NCBI GenBank assembly: GCA_013112585.1
Contig: JABFGH010000021.1
Location: forward strand, 28,484 to 92,483
Direction: 5' to 3'
Source: Ignavibacteriota bacterium
GTDB taxonomy: Bacteria; Bacteroidota; Ignavibacteria; Ignavibacteriales; Melioribacteraceae
Length of the DNA stretch: 64,000 nucleotides
Shown: positions 9,247-18,792 of the stretch, in pieces
Numbering within the stretch: position 1 is the stretch's first letter
How the letters are laid out: each line of letters begins with the position of its first letter
The notes under the pieces: generated by a model
What the model was told of the DNA's origin: nothing
The model's input: only the letters and a program-made list of their open reading frames with translations
Database searches by the model: none
Position numbers and translations under genes: made by a program

Positions 9247-11781
9247 ATGAAAACATTATACACCTTCTTTTTCTGCTTGATTCTCTTTTCAGTAAACGTC
9301 TATTCACAATTACTACCAAACGATTTACTCGTCAATATCGAAAACGAGCCTTCAACATTCGTTCAGAAAAATCCGGTAATATTTCCAAATGGAACTAACG
9401 GCTATATTTCTGTTTGGGAGGATTATAGAACAGGCGAGCGAAGTTATTTTGCTCAAGCATTTGATTCAAATTCTTTAAGATTAGGTAATAATTTTCCAGT
9501 TCTTTCTAATTTTGAACTGACTTTTAGCAATAGTGGCAGTTTTCTTAACCTTGGCGAAAGGTCTATTTCTCATCCAATATTTGAGATGACCTATGTTCTA
9601 GAAGGTAGTTTTTATAATGAGCAGCGTTCATTTATTGAAATGAAATTACTCTATTCCGAAACGTATCCCTGGTGCGGAACCGGTTGGTATGGAATACAAA
9701 ATAATTTATTGAGCTATAATAATAATTATTTTCTTTTTCATAAGTATGGCGAATTGTTGACCGTACGAAAATATGATGTAGTTGGAAATAATATCGGCGG
9801 GGATTACCCCGTAGAAATATTTGACAGAAATACTGTGCAGATTTCGAGTGCAATAAATCGGAATGGTAAAATATTTTTGGCTTGGATGAATCTTGATTTA
9901 TACTTTCCGGATACTCTAAAAACCTATGCAGTTATTCTAGATAGCTCATTTAACTTTGTTTCTGATACAATACTTATTAAGACCCACACTGAGGGAAATT
10001 ATAATCCACAGCCGCAAAATAATTGGAAGACTATCGTTGTCTCTGATTCATTATTTGAGTTTTTTAGACTCGATAAAGACTCACTAAAGTTAGAGTATTC
10101 AATATTCGATGAATTCGGGAATATGGTATTAGAGGAACAGCACATAAACTTAGCTCCCGACTTTCTTTCCGGACCAATTGAAGATATCAATTTACAATCT
10201 TTTACACATACTCCAATCGTAAATGATGGCTTCGAAATAATTATTTCATTAAGAAAGTTTATTGACTTTAGTGTGCCGTTTAAATTCTATAATCTGAAAT
10301 ACAGTTTCAATGCGGAAGGTATCTATCTAAATGAAGAAATCATTGATAGTTCATTCCTTCCTAGATTGGGCAACTCTGTTTTCAAAACTAGTGAAGATGA
10401 ATATTATTTCCCATATGAAAAACATAATGATGTTTACTCAGTGTTTCACAATAATTTTCTTCCGCAAGATTCTATAAAACTAAATGATGATGAAATCGGG
10501 AGTAATGAAATATATCCAAGTGTCTATTATTCTGGGTCAGTTGAGAACATGGAATCTTATTTTTTCTGCTGGAGAGATGAAATAGGTACATGGGGCAGAA
10601 GATATAAAGGTAATCAACTGAGCGAAGAGTATAATTTAAAGAGTGCTGACTTACAATTTTTTAGTGATGGTACCTCCATTAATTTTTGGTCGAGTGAACA
10701 AAATAATGGAAAGTTCAATATTGGCATTACAAAATTGGATGAAAACTTAAATGAATTACAAAGCATTATTATTGATTCTAATAATTTGTATAAAGCACGC
10801 TATGCCAAATTATCAATTGATGACAGCACAATTATAATTGGTTTCATTAATTCCTCTAATATATTTATTGAAAAATTTGATTCTGATTGTAAATTGATTA
10901 AAAAAGATACTGCCATTACAAATGCAGCGATAGGATACTCATTAAAAATATGGGAAGATGAGAATTCCTTTTGGATAAATTGGGCGGATAGAATAATGAA
11001 ATTTGATAATAATTTAAATCCGCTCTCCGAACAATTTCAAATAGAATATAACCCGCTCTTATATTTAGGTGACAGTCTATTTCTTTATAGAAGGAGTCAT
11101 GATTTTGACTTAAACGTTTATGGGACAATAAAAAATATTCATGGTGAAACGATAGTTGATGACTTTGTATTAGCACCGCACGTTAATGAAGTTAAGTCTG
11201 TTATGTTAAATTATAATGAGTTTCTTGTTACGTATCATCATAATAAAAATTACTATTTCAAAGTATTCGACAGACTCGGCAACTTGAAAATTTCTCAAAC
11301 ACAAATAAATGATAACCTCGATCAATTTACTAAGTATGGAACTTTTACTATCAATGATAATGATGTTGTTTTTGTCTGGTCAGATTCAAGAAATGAACAA
11401 AAGGGATATGACATATTCGCTAAGTCAATTAAAAAAAATATAATTACCGCAATTAATGAAAAGGAAGGTGAAGTTTATCCTTCAAACTTTTCACTTTCTC
11501 AAAACTACCCGAACCCTTTTAACCCAACAACAAAAATTAAATTTTCGACCTCACCCTTTAATCCCTCTCCTTACCAAGGAGAGGGAAATAGGGAGAGGTT
11601 GGTAACTCTAAAAGTTTATGATATTCTTGGGAATGAAATTGCAACCCTAGTAGATGAGAAAAAACCGCCTGGCAATTACGAAGTTGAATTTGACGCAGGT
11701 GGATTAGCAAGCGGAACATACATTTATCAGCTTAAAGCAGGGGAGTTTACTAAAGCCAAAAAATTATTGTTATTAAAATAG
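9247..11781 (+). CDS. T9SS-secreted protein of unknown function with a repeat-derived insertion in its sorting domain
   Basis: The protein has 844 aa, with signal peptide MKTLYTFFFCLILFSVNVYS. The long middle region has repeated short beta-strand segments resembling a beta-propeller or WD-like fold and no recognised catalytic motif. The last 95 residues are a T9SS type A sorting domain (LSQNYPNPFNPTTKIKF ... GTYIYQLKAGEFTKAKKLLLLK), so the mature protein should cross the outer membrane by type IX secretion. Within the sorting domain, codons at 11546-11601 match a palindromic DNA repeat found elsewhere in this window; it encodes SPFNPSPYQGEGNRERL, where homologues normally have about six residues. 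It lies in the envelope cluster but its target is unknown. The ATG follows AGGTGAGGT. Confidence 0.82.
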   Translation: MKTLYTFFFCLILFSVNVYSQLLPNDLLVNIENEPSTFVQKNPVIFPNGTNGYISVWEDYRTGERSYFAQAFDSNSLRLGNNFPVLSNFELTFSNSGSFLNLGERSISHPIFEMTYVLEGSFYNEQRSFIEMKLLYSETYPWCGTGWYGIQNNLLSYNNNYFLFHKYGELLTVRKYDVVGNNIGGDYPVEIFDRNTVQISSAINRNGKIFLAWMNLDLYFPDTLKTYAVILDSSFNFVSDTILIKTHTEGNYNPQPQNNWKTIVVSDSLFEFFRLDKDSLKLEYSIFDEFGNMVLEEQHINLAPDFLSGPIEDINLQSFTHTPIVNDGFEIIISLRKFIDFSVPFKFYNLKYSFNAEGIYLNEEIIDSSFLPRLGNSVFKTSEDEYYFPYEKHNDVYSVFHNNFLPQDSIKLNDDEIGSNEIYPSVYYSGSVENMESYFFCWRDEIGTWGRRYKGNQLSEEYNLKSADLQFFSDGTSINFWSSEQNNGKFNIGITKLDENLNELQSIIIDSNNLYKARYAKLSIDDSTIIIGFINSSNIFIEKFDSDCKLIKKDTAITNAAIGYSLKIWEDENSFWINWADRIMKFDNNLNPLSEQFQIEYNPLLYLGDSLFLYRRSHDFDLNVYGTIKNIHGETIVDDFVLAPHVNEVKSVMLNYNEFLVTYHHNKNYYFKVFDRLGNLKISQTQINDNLDQFTKYGTFTINDNDVVFVWSDSRNEQKGYDIFAKSIKKNIITAINEKEGEVYPSNFSLSQNYPNPFNPTTKIKFSTSPFNPSPYQGEGNRERLVTLKVYDILGNEIATLVDEKKPPGNYEVEFDAGGLASGTYIYQLKAGEFTKAKKLLLLK
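11546..11601 (+). repeat. Palindromic repeat (family 1, copy A) inside a coding sequence
   Basis: The core inverted repeat is CCCTCTCCTTAC / CAAGGAGAGGG, flanked by CGACCTCACCCTTTAAT on the left and AAATAGGGAGAGGTTG on the right. The same layout occurs at 36123, 36581 and 36725. This copy is read through in frame by the T9SS protein gene. Confidence 0.85.
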
Positions 11782-11865
11782 TACATTTTATTTACCGGTA
11801 GCGGTATTTATATTAATTTTATTCATTAAGTTTAATTCACTTTTTTGAATAAAATAATATTTACT

Positions 11866-13347
11866 ATGAAGAAAATAATTTGGCTTACCTTTCTCGTTGC
11901 AGCTTTTACAAATATCAATTTAACCGGTCAAAACAAAAGCGGCATACAATCAATAATTGATAACGCTCAAAGTACTAAAACGCTAAAACATGCCCAGTGG
12001 AGTTTATATGCTAAGTATGTTGATGATGATGCAGCGTTACTTGATTACAATTCGCAATTCAGTTTGGCTCCCGCTTCGGGATTAAAATTATTTACGACAG
12101 CGGCTGCGTTATATTTCCTTGGGGAAGATTTTCAATTTGAAACAGAATTGTATTATGATGGCGAAATTGATGAACAGGGAACCCTGAATGGAAATATCAT
12201 TATAGTCGGCGGCGGGGATCCAACTCTCGGTTCAGATCGTGTTGCAGGTTCGGAAAATATGGATGAACTTTTTACCGGCTGGACTGAAAAAATTAAGCAG
12301 CTTGGAATTAAAAAGATTCACGGAGCCATAATTGCCGATGTATCTCACTTCGACAGAATTCCAATACCCCGATCATGGATTTGGGAGGATATTGGAAATT
12401 ACTACGGTGCAGCTGCGAGTGCTCTTTCAATAACAGAAAACACATATCACCTATATTTTAAGCCCGGCAATTCGGTTGGAGATCAAACAACAGTTTTAAG
12501 GATTGAACCTGAAATACCAAATTTAACATTTGAAAACTACATAACCACCGGTGCAGAAAATTCAGGTGACAATGGATATATATTTAATGCACCGGGTAAT
12601 TATGATGCAGTGCTGCGCGGTACAATTCCAACCGGCGTTAGTGAATTCTCAATTAAAGGTTCTATTCCTGAACCGCCGCTATTTGCCGCTTTAAGTTTTA
12701 CGGATAATCTAAATGCAAATGGAATAATAGTAAGTCAAAAACCAACCGTTGTTAGTGAAACAATAATTTATGATGATTCAAAAAAAATTGCAGTAACTAA
12801 ATCACCCATGCTAAAAGATATTATTTATCACTTAAATAAGAGAAGTATAAATCTTTATACAGAGCAGATATTAAAAGAGATTGGTGTTAAAGCCTTTGGT
12901 GAAGGAAGTACAGCGAAGGGTATAGAAGGAATAGAAAAATTCTTGAACGAAATTGGGGTAAACACCGAGGGATTTAATTTGTATGACGGATCAGGATTAT
13001 CCCGTTCAAATATGATAACAACAAAAATGATGACTGAAATGCTTGCAAAAATTACAGGGCAGCAATTTTATAATTCATTTTATAAATCATTAGGTGTTGC
13101 CGGTGATCCTACTGATTTAGGCTTTTTTAAAAGCTGGGGCAGGGGTACAAAAATTGCCGGTAATGCCCGCATTAAATCAGGACTTATAAACAGAGTCCGA
13201 AGCCATTCGGGATATGTAAATGATTCAGATGGTAAACTTATTGCTTATTCATTTATCGCTAACAACATAAACGGTTCACATCGAACAATCGATAAACTTC
13301 ACAGGCAAATTTTAATTGAACTTGCAAACATCAAGCAGTTAGATTAA
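11866..13347 (+). CDS. dacB: D-alanyl-D-alanine carboxypeptidase/endopeptidase, PBP4 family (peptidase S13)
   Basis: The protein has 493 aa. The ATG at 11866 begins a signal peptide (MKKIIWLTFLVAAFTNINLTG); an in-frame TTG seven codons upstream is less likely. All three penicillin-binding motifs are visible: SxxK at S71-K74 (SGLK), the SxN region GSGLSRSN at 375-382, and KSG at 437-439. Class C PBP4 enzymes act in the periplasm, removing terminal D-Ala from peptidoglycan stems and cutting DD-cross-links. The gene stands between a T9SS protein and a C39-like protein and 2.4 kb before a DUF1460 gene, consistent with a wall turnover cluster. Length agrees with the family. The symbol is assigned by homology class only. 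Confidence 0.9.
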   Translation: MKKIIWLTFLVAAFTNINLTGQNKSGIQSIIDNAQSTKTLKHAQWSLYAKYVDDDAALLDYNSQFSLAPASGLKLFTTAAALYFLGEDFQFETELYYDGEIDEQGTLNGNIIIVGGGDPTLGSDRVAGSENMDELFTGWTEKIKQLGIKKIHGAIIADVSHFDRIPIPRSWIWEDIGNYYGAAASALSITENTYHLYFKPGNSVGDQTTVLRIEPEIPNLTFENYITTGAENSGDNGYIFNAPGNYDAVLRGTIPTGVSEFSIKGSIPEPPLFAALSFTDNLNANGIIVSQKPTVVSETIIYDDSKKIAVTKSPMLKDIIYHLNKRSINLYTEQILKEIGVKAFGEGSTAKGIEGIEKFLNEIGVNTEGFNLYDGSGLSRSNMITTKMMTEMLAKITGQQFYNSFYKSLGVAGDPTDLGFFKSWGRGTKIAGNARIKSGLINRVRSHSGYVNDSDGKLIAYSFIANNINGSHRTIDKLHRQILIELANIKQLD

Positions 13348-13377
13348 TTTATATCAATTAATTAAAAGAATACAAAT

Positions 13378-15759
13378 ATGAATAAAAATATATTAATACT
13401 GCTGACCGTAATCAGCACTTCCTTATTTGGTCAATACCAGGAAGAGAATAACGGTTATTTGAAAAATCCCGTAAAATCAAATGCAGGAATTATTGCTGCA
13501 AATAATTTCGGTTCTTCAATATATTTAATTGATAAAGATAAAATTGAAGAGATTGCAAAGTCGCCGGGAGTAGGCATGTATTATACCCTTGCCGGCAGCA
13601 AAAGGAAATTAGGTGTAAAAATAATAACTGATGATGGATTGCAAATACCGGCTATAATAAATTTAGAAGATAGAGCCGAGTATCGTTTATCGAAGCCTGT
13701 TAAGCAATGCGGTCAAATAAGCTTTGCTGATGATGGAACTGCGGCTTTTACTATAGGTACAAAGTTAATAACTATAAACGGGGAAGTCGAAACTGAGCAC
13801 GAACTTAATGTTTACTCTAACATTGCACCAATTTCACCTAATGGCAAATTTGCTGCTTATAATGATCTCTCGGATCAAATCTGGTTATTAGAATTGGAAA
13901 ATAATTCTCGTGCAAAAATATCAAATGATAAACGGGGTTACTTTAATCCAAAATGGAACAGGGATGGCGGATTGTTGATGTTCTCTTCTTTAAGTGATGA
14001 GATATATGTTTATTCACTTCAAGATCAAACTTTAACCTTTATTGATGAAGGCTCGGAACCGGAGTGGTCAAATGACGGATCATCAATCATCTATTATAAA
14101 AAAGAGATTGAAGGGCAGAGGTTAATTAATTCTGATTTATTTATAGCTTCTTCTAACGGCAAAAGTATTTATCGGTTAACCAATACAAAAAACATTTTTG
14201 AAATGGATCCTTCTTTCGGTAAAACGGATAATGAAATTATCTACCACACATACGGCGCACGAGAAATTGTTCAATCAAAAATAACAGAAACAAAAAAAGT
14301 TATAGAACCAAAAGTTATTTATAAAGGTGATAAATTAGAGATAAAACCAATTGTATATAGAATTAGTTCAAGTACCGAATCTCTATTAAATATACCTTAC
14401 GTAAATCAGGTATATGATACGCCCGATTGGCATAACGGGCATTGGTCATGTGCACCTACGGCAGCAATAATGGTAATAGCCTATTTCAATGCTCTGCCTC
14501 GTTGGGAAACTTGGTGTTCATATCCATCACCCGGTCATAAAAGTTATTATGGGCGCTATGTAGTTGAGCGATACCGCTACTATCAAAATGATTATCGATC
14601 TACCGCCGGTGATCCAGGCGGATATCCTACTCAGGGCGGTTATGGTTTTATGTGGAGCAGCGGGAGTCCGCATACAAAAATGAGGAGCTATTACGACAAG
14701 CATAGAATAGGTGCAGTACAAGATGAGAACCCGACTTATAGTGAAATGCTAAATGAAATTAATGCGGGATATCCTTATACAATGTGTGTAATGCTTACAA
14801 CCGCGGGTCATTTAATTATTGCAAACGGGCTTTTTATGGACCATACAATTTCGTTTAATGATCCTTATGGAAATAAAAACACTCCCGGCTACCCAAGTTA
14901 TGATGGTAAAAATGTTAGGTATGATTGGCCCGGTTATAATAATGGCTACCAGAATTTAACCGGTGTTGCATGGTGCATTACTAATCATAGAACAGTTGCT
15001 GAGCAGGCTGATACTTTAGTAGATGATTTGCAATTTGAAAAAGGCTTTTACCTTCACAACAGCGGGTTGGCTTCTATGGATATGTGGCTTGACTATAACG
15101 GCGGCTACAATGATCATTTCTGGTATAAGAAAACCACGTCAAATTATCCGGTGGATACCTGCTTTGCTGCATGGACTCCTTCATTAGATAAATCGGGTTT
15201 GTACAGGGTATCAGCCTATGTTGCATTCAGTAATGCAGAAGCAGCGCTTTACAAAATTTATCACAACGGCATGGTTGATACAGTAACAATAAATCAAAGT
15301 TTGTTTAACGATGAGTGGCTTACAATTGGTGAATATGAATTTGATGCAGAAACCAATGAGTATGTTCAGCTTGGTGACGCAAGCATTATTCCGAATCAGG
15401 AAATTGTTTTTGATGCCGTAAAGTTTGAGTATATAGATTCTGCTGCAACATCTGTTGATGTTGTTGAACCGCTGATCTCAAAAGAATATCAGCTATATCA
15501 GAATTATCCAAATCCATTTAATCCATCAACAAACATTAAGTTTTATTTGCCGAAGAAAACTAATGTAAAAATAAATTTGTATGATGCGCTTGGAAATTTA
15601 TTAACAAATATTTTTACAGGTGAAAAATCTGCCGGAACACATTCATTTAATTTTAGTTCAAAAAATATCAATAACAATGAATTGAGCAGCGGTGTTTATT
15701 TTTTACAAATGAATGCAGGTACTGTTTCCAAGAGTATTAAAATGGTTCTTTTAAAATAA
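13378..15759 (+). CDS. T9SS-secreted C39-like cysteine peptidase with beta-propeller and golvesin-like domains
   Basis: The protein has 793 aa, with a signal peptide of about 18 residues. Residues 60-310 carry TolB/PD40-like propeller repeats (ISPNGKFAAYNDLSDQIWLL; FNPKWNRDGGLLMFSS). A C39_2-type papain-like domain follows (about 340-540), with candidate triad C358 (HWSCAPTA), H478 (TAGHLIIANG) and D495 (FNDPYG). Next is a golvesin-like jelly-roll (about 560-690), then a T9SS type A sorting domain (YQNYPNPFNPSTNIKFY ... SIKMVLLK). It is thus a surface or released peptidase, plausibly acting on peptide cross-links or oligopeptides. It is encoded 30 bases after the PBP4 gene and 11 bases before the DUF1460 gene, so co-transcription is likely. 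Substrate unknown. Confidence 0.82.
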   Translation: MNKNILILLTVISTSLFGQYQEENNGYLKNPVKSNAGIIAANNFGSSIYLIDKDKIEEIAKSPGVGMYYTLAGSKRKLGVKIITDDGLQIPAIINLEDRAEYRLSKPVKQCGQISFADDGTAAFTIGTKLITINGEVETEHELNVYSNIAPISPNGKFAAYNDLSDQIWLLELENNSRAKISNDKRGYFNPKWNRDGGLLMFSSLSDEIYVYSLQDQTLTFIDEGSEPEWSNDGSSIIYYKKEIEGQRLINSDLFIASSNGKSIYRLTNTKNIFEMDPSFGKTDNEIIYHTYGAREIVQSKITETKKVIEPKVIYKGDKLEIKPIVYRISSSTESLLNIPYVNQVYDTPDWHNGHWSCAPTAAIMVIAYFNALPRWETWCSYPSPGHKSYYGRYVVERYRYYQNDYRSTAGDPGGYPTQGGYGFMWSSGSPHTKMRSYYDKHRIGAVQDENPTYSEMLNEINAGYPYTMCVMLTTAGHLIIANGLFMDHTISFNDPYGNKNTPGYPSYDGKNVRYDWPGYNNGYQNLTGVAWCITNHRTVAEQADTLVDDLQFEKGFYLHNSGLASMDMWLDYNGGYNDHFWYKKTTSNYPVDTCFAAWTPSLDKSGLYRVSAYVAFSNAEAALYKIYHNGMVDTVTINQSLFNDEWLTIGEYEFDAETNEYVQLGDASIIPNQEIVFDAVKFEYIDSAATSVDVVEPLISKEYQLYQNYPNPFNPSTNIKFYLPKKTNVKINLYDALGNLLTNIFTGEKSAGTHSFNFSSKNINNNELSSGVYFLQMNAGTVSKSIKMVLLK

Positions 15760-15770
15760 TTGAGAGCATA

Positions 15771-16664
15771 ATGAAAAAACGAATAACACTACTTCTTTAT
15801 TTTATTTTAGTTTCATTTATTTATGCACAAAATGAAAACAAAATATTTGATCTTACTAATTACCAAATCGATTCACTTCTGACTGAAGTGAGTAAAAAAG
15901 ATTGGACAGTTACTGAAAAGATGGAATATTTTTCTTCCTTATTTCTCGGCATGCCTTATAATCTTACTTGTTCAGGTGACGGACCTTATGCTTTGTATGA
16001 GACCGAACCACTCGTAAATTTTCAACAGACGAACTGCATGGTTTATTGCGAGCATGTTTTAGCCTTATCTATTTCCGATAGCTGGGATAATTTTTTTAAT
16101 AATCTTCAGCAAATTAGGTATGAAGATGGAATGATAGGAATGCGTACTCGAAATCATTACACAATGGGAGATTGGGTTACGGAAAATGATTGGCTGCTTA
16201 ATGATGTTACAAAATTAATTGGCGGCGAACATGCCAATGCGGTAACTAGAACTATTTCGCATAAAGAATTTTTTAAGGGGAAGGGGATTAGTGATTTAAG
16301 GTATGTTAAACCGGATAGGGAACTTACTATATTTTATATACCTTTTGAAAAACTTGCCGGGATTAAAGAGAATATTAAAAGCGGTGATATTCTTTCCTTA
16401 ATTTTTGCTGAACTTGATAATATTTTTTCTGCCCACATGCTCATGGCATTTTGGAAAGATGGAGACCTCTATTTCAGAGAATCTTCTATGAGCAAAATGA
16501 CCACATTCGATACAAAGTTTGAGGACTGGCTTAAAAAGTATAATGGCTCTAAACGTTATGCCGGGCTTTCGTTTATGCGTGTTAATGATTCAATAAATAA
16601 ACCCGGTAAAATTATTTTGCCAAGGAATATTGATGAAATAAAAAATTCAGTTTCGGCAAAATAA
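15771..16664 (+). CDS. DUF1460 (NlpC/P60-related) amidase-like exported protein
   Basis: The protein has 297 aa, with signal peptide MKKRITLLLYFILVSFIYAQ. It matches the DUF1460 pattern: FLGMPY near 58-63, then NCMVYCEHVLAL, where C89 occupies the nucleophile position of the usual DCxxFVExxLAL, a central YxxGxxGxRxRxHY-like segment (YEDGMIGMRTRNHY), and a late His (SAHMLMAF) as the base. DUF1460 proteins are papain-like amidases related to NlpC/P60; characterised Bacteroides members cleave N-acetylmuramoyl-L-alanine bonds during muropeptide handling. The short spacing to the C39-like gene (11 bases) and the permease (10 bases) suggests an operon for breaking and importing wall fragments. The cluster context supports the call. 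Confidence 0.82.
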   Translation: MKKRITLLLYFILVSFIYAQNENKIFDLTNYQIDSLLTEVSKKDWTVTEKMEYFSSLFLGMPYNLTCSGDGPYALYETEPLVNFQQTNCMVYCEHVLALSISDSWDNFFNNLQQIRYEDGMIGMRTRNHYTMGDWVTENDWLLNDVTKLIGGEHANAVTRTISHKEFFKGKGISDLRYVKPDRELTIFYIPFEKLAGIKENIKSGDILSLIFAELDNIFSAHMLMAFWKDGDLYFRESSMSKMTTFDTKFEDWLKKYNGSKRYAGLSFMRVNDSINKPGKIILPRNIDEIKNSVSAK

Positions 16665-16674
16665 AATTACATTT

Positions 16675-18006
16675 ATGAGCATACTAAAACCAAAACGCGA
16701 ATTAAACTTACTTCAGACTTCTGCAATAATTATCGGTCAGGTAATTGGGTCCGGAATTTTCATTAATGTTCCACTCGTTGCCGGAATAGTTGATAACATT
16801 TGGATGTCGGTTTTCATTTGGTTTTTGGGCGGGCTGTTGTGGATACCTCCTATTTTAATCTTAGCCGAAATGGGAACCGCTTATCCAAATCAGGGCGGAC
16901 CATATTATTTTATAAATAAAGCAGGCTCACCTTTTTTGGCTTTCATGTACACATGGACAGCTTTTTTAACCAGCGATACTCCAACATTAACAATAATAGG
17001 ATTACTTGCTGCCGATGCCTTAACATTCTTTTTCCCAGAACTTGGAATTGCAATATATGCAAAGGCATTTGCCGCCTTGCTGATTATTGTCTTCGCATAC
17101 ATTCAATACAGAGGAGTTAAAAGGGGAGCGAATATTCAAGTGTTTTTAACAATTGCAAAACTGCTTCCTCTGCTTGCGGTAGTGGTTATCGGTTTTTTCT
17201 TCTTCTCATCCGGTAATCTTCAAGTCGGCTCCCTTGTTAAAACTACGGAAGGAAGTCCAATTTCTATTTCTATGATACTTGCAGGGGTCTCTGCTACGGT
17301 TTGGGCTTATGCGGGCTTCCTTAATATTCTTTATACCTCCGGTGAAGTTAAAAACCCAAACAAGGTTTTACCTATATCATTAATTGGTTCAGTATTATTT
17401 GTAATGGGAGCCTATATTTTAATCAGCATTTGTACCGGAGCAATTGTACCCTTTGAAATTTTAACAAATATTGAAGAAGGTAAGTTTGTAAATCCATTTG
17501 CTTACCTGGATGCATTTTCAAATTATGCCGGCGGTATTTTTGCAGTCGCAGTTTTTGTTTCAATGCTTGGTGTAATGAATTCATCGGTATTAACGCAGCC
17601 GAGATTAGAATATGCTATGGCAAAAGATGGTTTGTTTTTTAAGTCATTCGGGCGGCTGCATCCTAAATACTTAACACCGGATTTTTCAATTATAATTCAA
17701 AGTATCTTTGCAATATTTTTACTTTTTTTAGGCAACATTGGTGATTTGCTGGGGTATTTCACTTTATCATATTTGCTGCAAAATACTTTAGTATTTGGTT
17801 CAATATTCTTTTTAAGAAAAAAGGAAGATTATAAACCGCACTTTAAAGCACCCGCTTGGTTTTTGATGGCGGTTTTATCTATGATAATCCAAGTATTTGT
17901 TATTTACGGTACTTTTTCCGCCTTTCCGCTTTGGGGAGTTGTATCTTGCTTAGTTTTAATTCTTACCGGTCTGCCGCTTTATTTGTTTTTTAAAAAAACC
18001 AAATAA
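16675..18006 (+). CDS. APC-family amino-acid permease
   Basis: The protein has 443 aa, with about a dozen hydrophobic segments and almost no soluble tail, typical of the amino acid-polyamine-organocation superfamily. TM1 carries the substrate-binding signature IGQVIGSGIFINVP; TM6 is likely around WAYAGFLNILYTSGEVKNP, close to the LAT-type pattern. It should import or exchange amino acids across the inner membrane; the specific amino acid cannot be read from sequence. It begins 10 bases after the DUF1460 gene and ends the envelope cluster, so uptake of amino acids freed from peptidoglycan stems is a reasonable inference. No terminator of note separates it from rplU, which has its own upstream region. 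Confidence 0.85.
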   Translation: MSILKPKRELNLLQTSAIIIGQVIGSGIFINVPLVAGIVDNIWMSVFIWFLGGLLWIPPILILAEMGTAYPNQGGPYYFINKAGSPFLAFMYTWTAFLTSDTPTLTIIGLLAADALTFFFPELGIAIYAKAFAALLIIVFAYIQYRGVKRGANIQVFLTIAKLLPLLAVVVIGFFFFSSGNLQVGSLVKTTEGSPISISMILAGVSATVWAYAGFLNILYTSGEVKNPNKVLPISLIGSVLFVMGAYILISICTGAIVPFEILTNIEEGKFVNPFAYLDAFSNYAGGIFAVAVFVSMLGVMNSSVLTQPRLEYAMAKDGLFFKSFGRLHPKYLTPDFSIIIQSIFAIFLLFLGNIGDLLGYFTLSYLLQNTLVFGSIFFLRKKEDYKPHFKAPAWFLMAVLSMIIQVFVIYGTFSAFPLWGVVSCLVLILTGLPLYLFFKKTK

Positions 18007-18134
18007 TCTCAATTTGATTGAAATGCCGGTATTATTATCCCAAAAAATTTATAGTAAATATTTAACATTTGTTTGACTTAAATATTTGTTTTACATAACT
18101 TTATAATTCTAAATTAGAATATTCGGAGGATTCG

Positions 18135-18443
18135 ATGTACGCTGTAGTTGATATAGCAGGACAACAATTTAAGGTTGAAGAAAATACAAAGTACTATGTG
18201 CCAAGATTGGATGCAGAATTAGAATCAGATGTATCATTTGATTCTGTTCTTTTATTATCTGATGATAAAGAAACTAAAATTGGTACACCCACTGTAGATG
18301 GCGCTAAGGTCTCTGCTAAAGTTTTAGAACATCTAAAAGATGATAAAGTAGTTGTGTTCAAAAAGAAGCGTAGAAAATCATACAAAGTAAAGCGCGGACA
18401 CAGGCAGCATTTAACAAGAATTGAAATAACAAAGATAGGATAG
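18135..18443 (+). CDS. rplU: 50S ribosomal protein L21
   Basis: The protein has 102 aa, the normal L21 length. It opens [16 protein letters not shown] and carries the basic C-terminal stretch [18 protein letters not shown] that contacts 23S rRNA. A strong GGAGG ribosome site lies at 18125-18129, and a TATAAT-like -10 element at 18102-18107; I could not place a well-spaced -35 box. It is followed 11 bases later by rpmA, the usual pair. Identification is secure. Confidence 0.97.
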   Translation: MYAVVDIAGQQFKVEENTKYYVPRLDAELESDVSFDSVLLLSDDKETKIGTPTVDGAKVSAKVLEHLKDDKVVVFKKKRRKSYKVKRGHRQHLTRIEITKIG

Positions 18444-18454
18444 CGGAGGATAAA

Positions 18455-18712
18455 ATGGCTCATAAAAAAGGTCAAGGTTCATCTAGGAACGGACGCGATA
18501 GTAATCCACAATATTTAGGCGTTAAAAGATTCGGCGGAGAAAAAATTCCCGCAGGTTCTATTATTGTACGTCAGCGCGGAACAAAAATTCATCCCGGTGC
18601 AAATGTTAAAAAAGGCGGCGATGATACTTTGTTTGCTACTATTGACGGTGTTATTAAATTTGAAACTAAAAAAGGCAACAGAAAATTCGTTAGTGTTTAC
18701 GAAGCCTCTTAA
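18455..18712 (+). CDS. rpmA: 50S ribosomal protein L27
   Basis: The protein has 85 aa, beginning [18 protein letters not shown], the canonical L27 N-terminus that reaches the peptidyl-transferase centre; no N-terminal cleavage extension (as in Firmicutes) is present. It contains the conserved GVKRFGGE and GGDDTLFA segments. It is preceded by GCGGAGGA and is co-transcribed with rplU. A strong symmetric terminator follows at 18730. Confidence 0.97.
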   Translation: MAHKKGQGSSRNGRDSNPQYLGVKRFGGEKIPAGSIIVRQRGTKIHPGANVKKGGDDTLFATIDGVIKFETKKGNRKFVSVYEAS

Positions 18713-18729
18713 ATAGAAAATTGCTCAAT

Positions 18730-18763
18730 AAAAAACCCCATCACTTTTGTGATGGGGTTTTTT
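18730..18763. terminator. Bidirectional terminator between rpmA and mdh
   Basis: The structure is A6-CCCCATCAC-TTTT-GTGATGGGG-T6: a perfect 9-bp GC-rich stem extended by the A/T runs, with a T run on either strand. It lies between the convergent rpmA and mdh genes and can stop transcription from both sides. Confidence 0.93.
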
Positions 18764-18792
18764 GTTTTAAATTTATGCGGAATAGTAACTGA

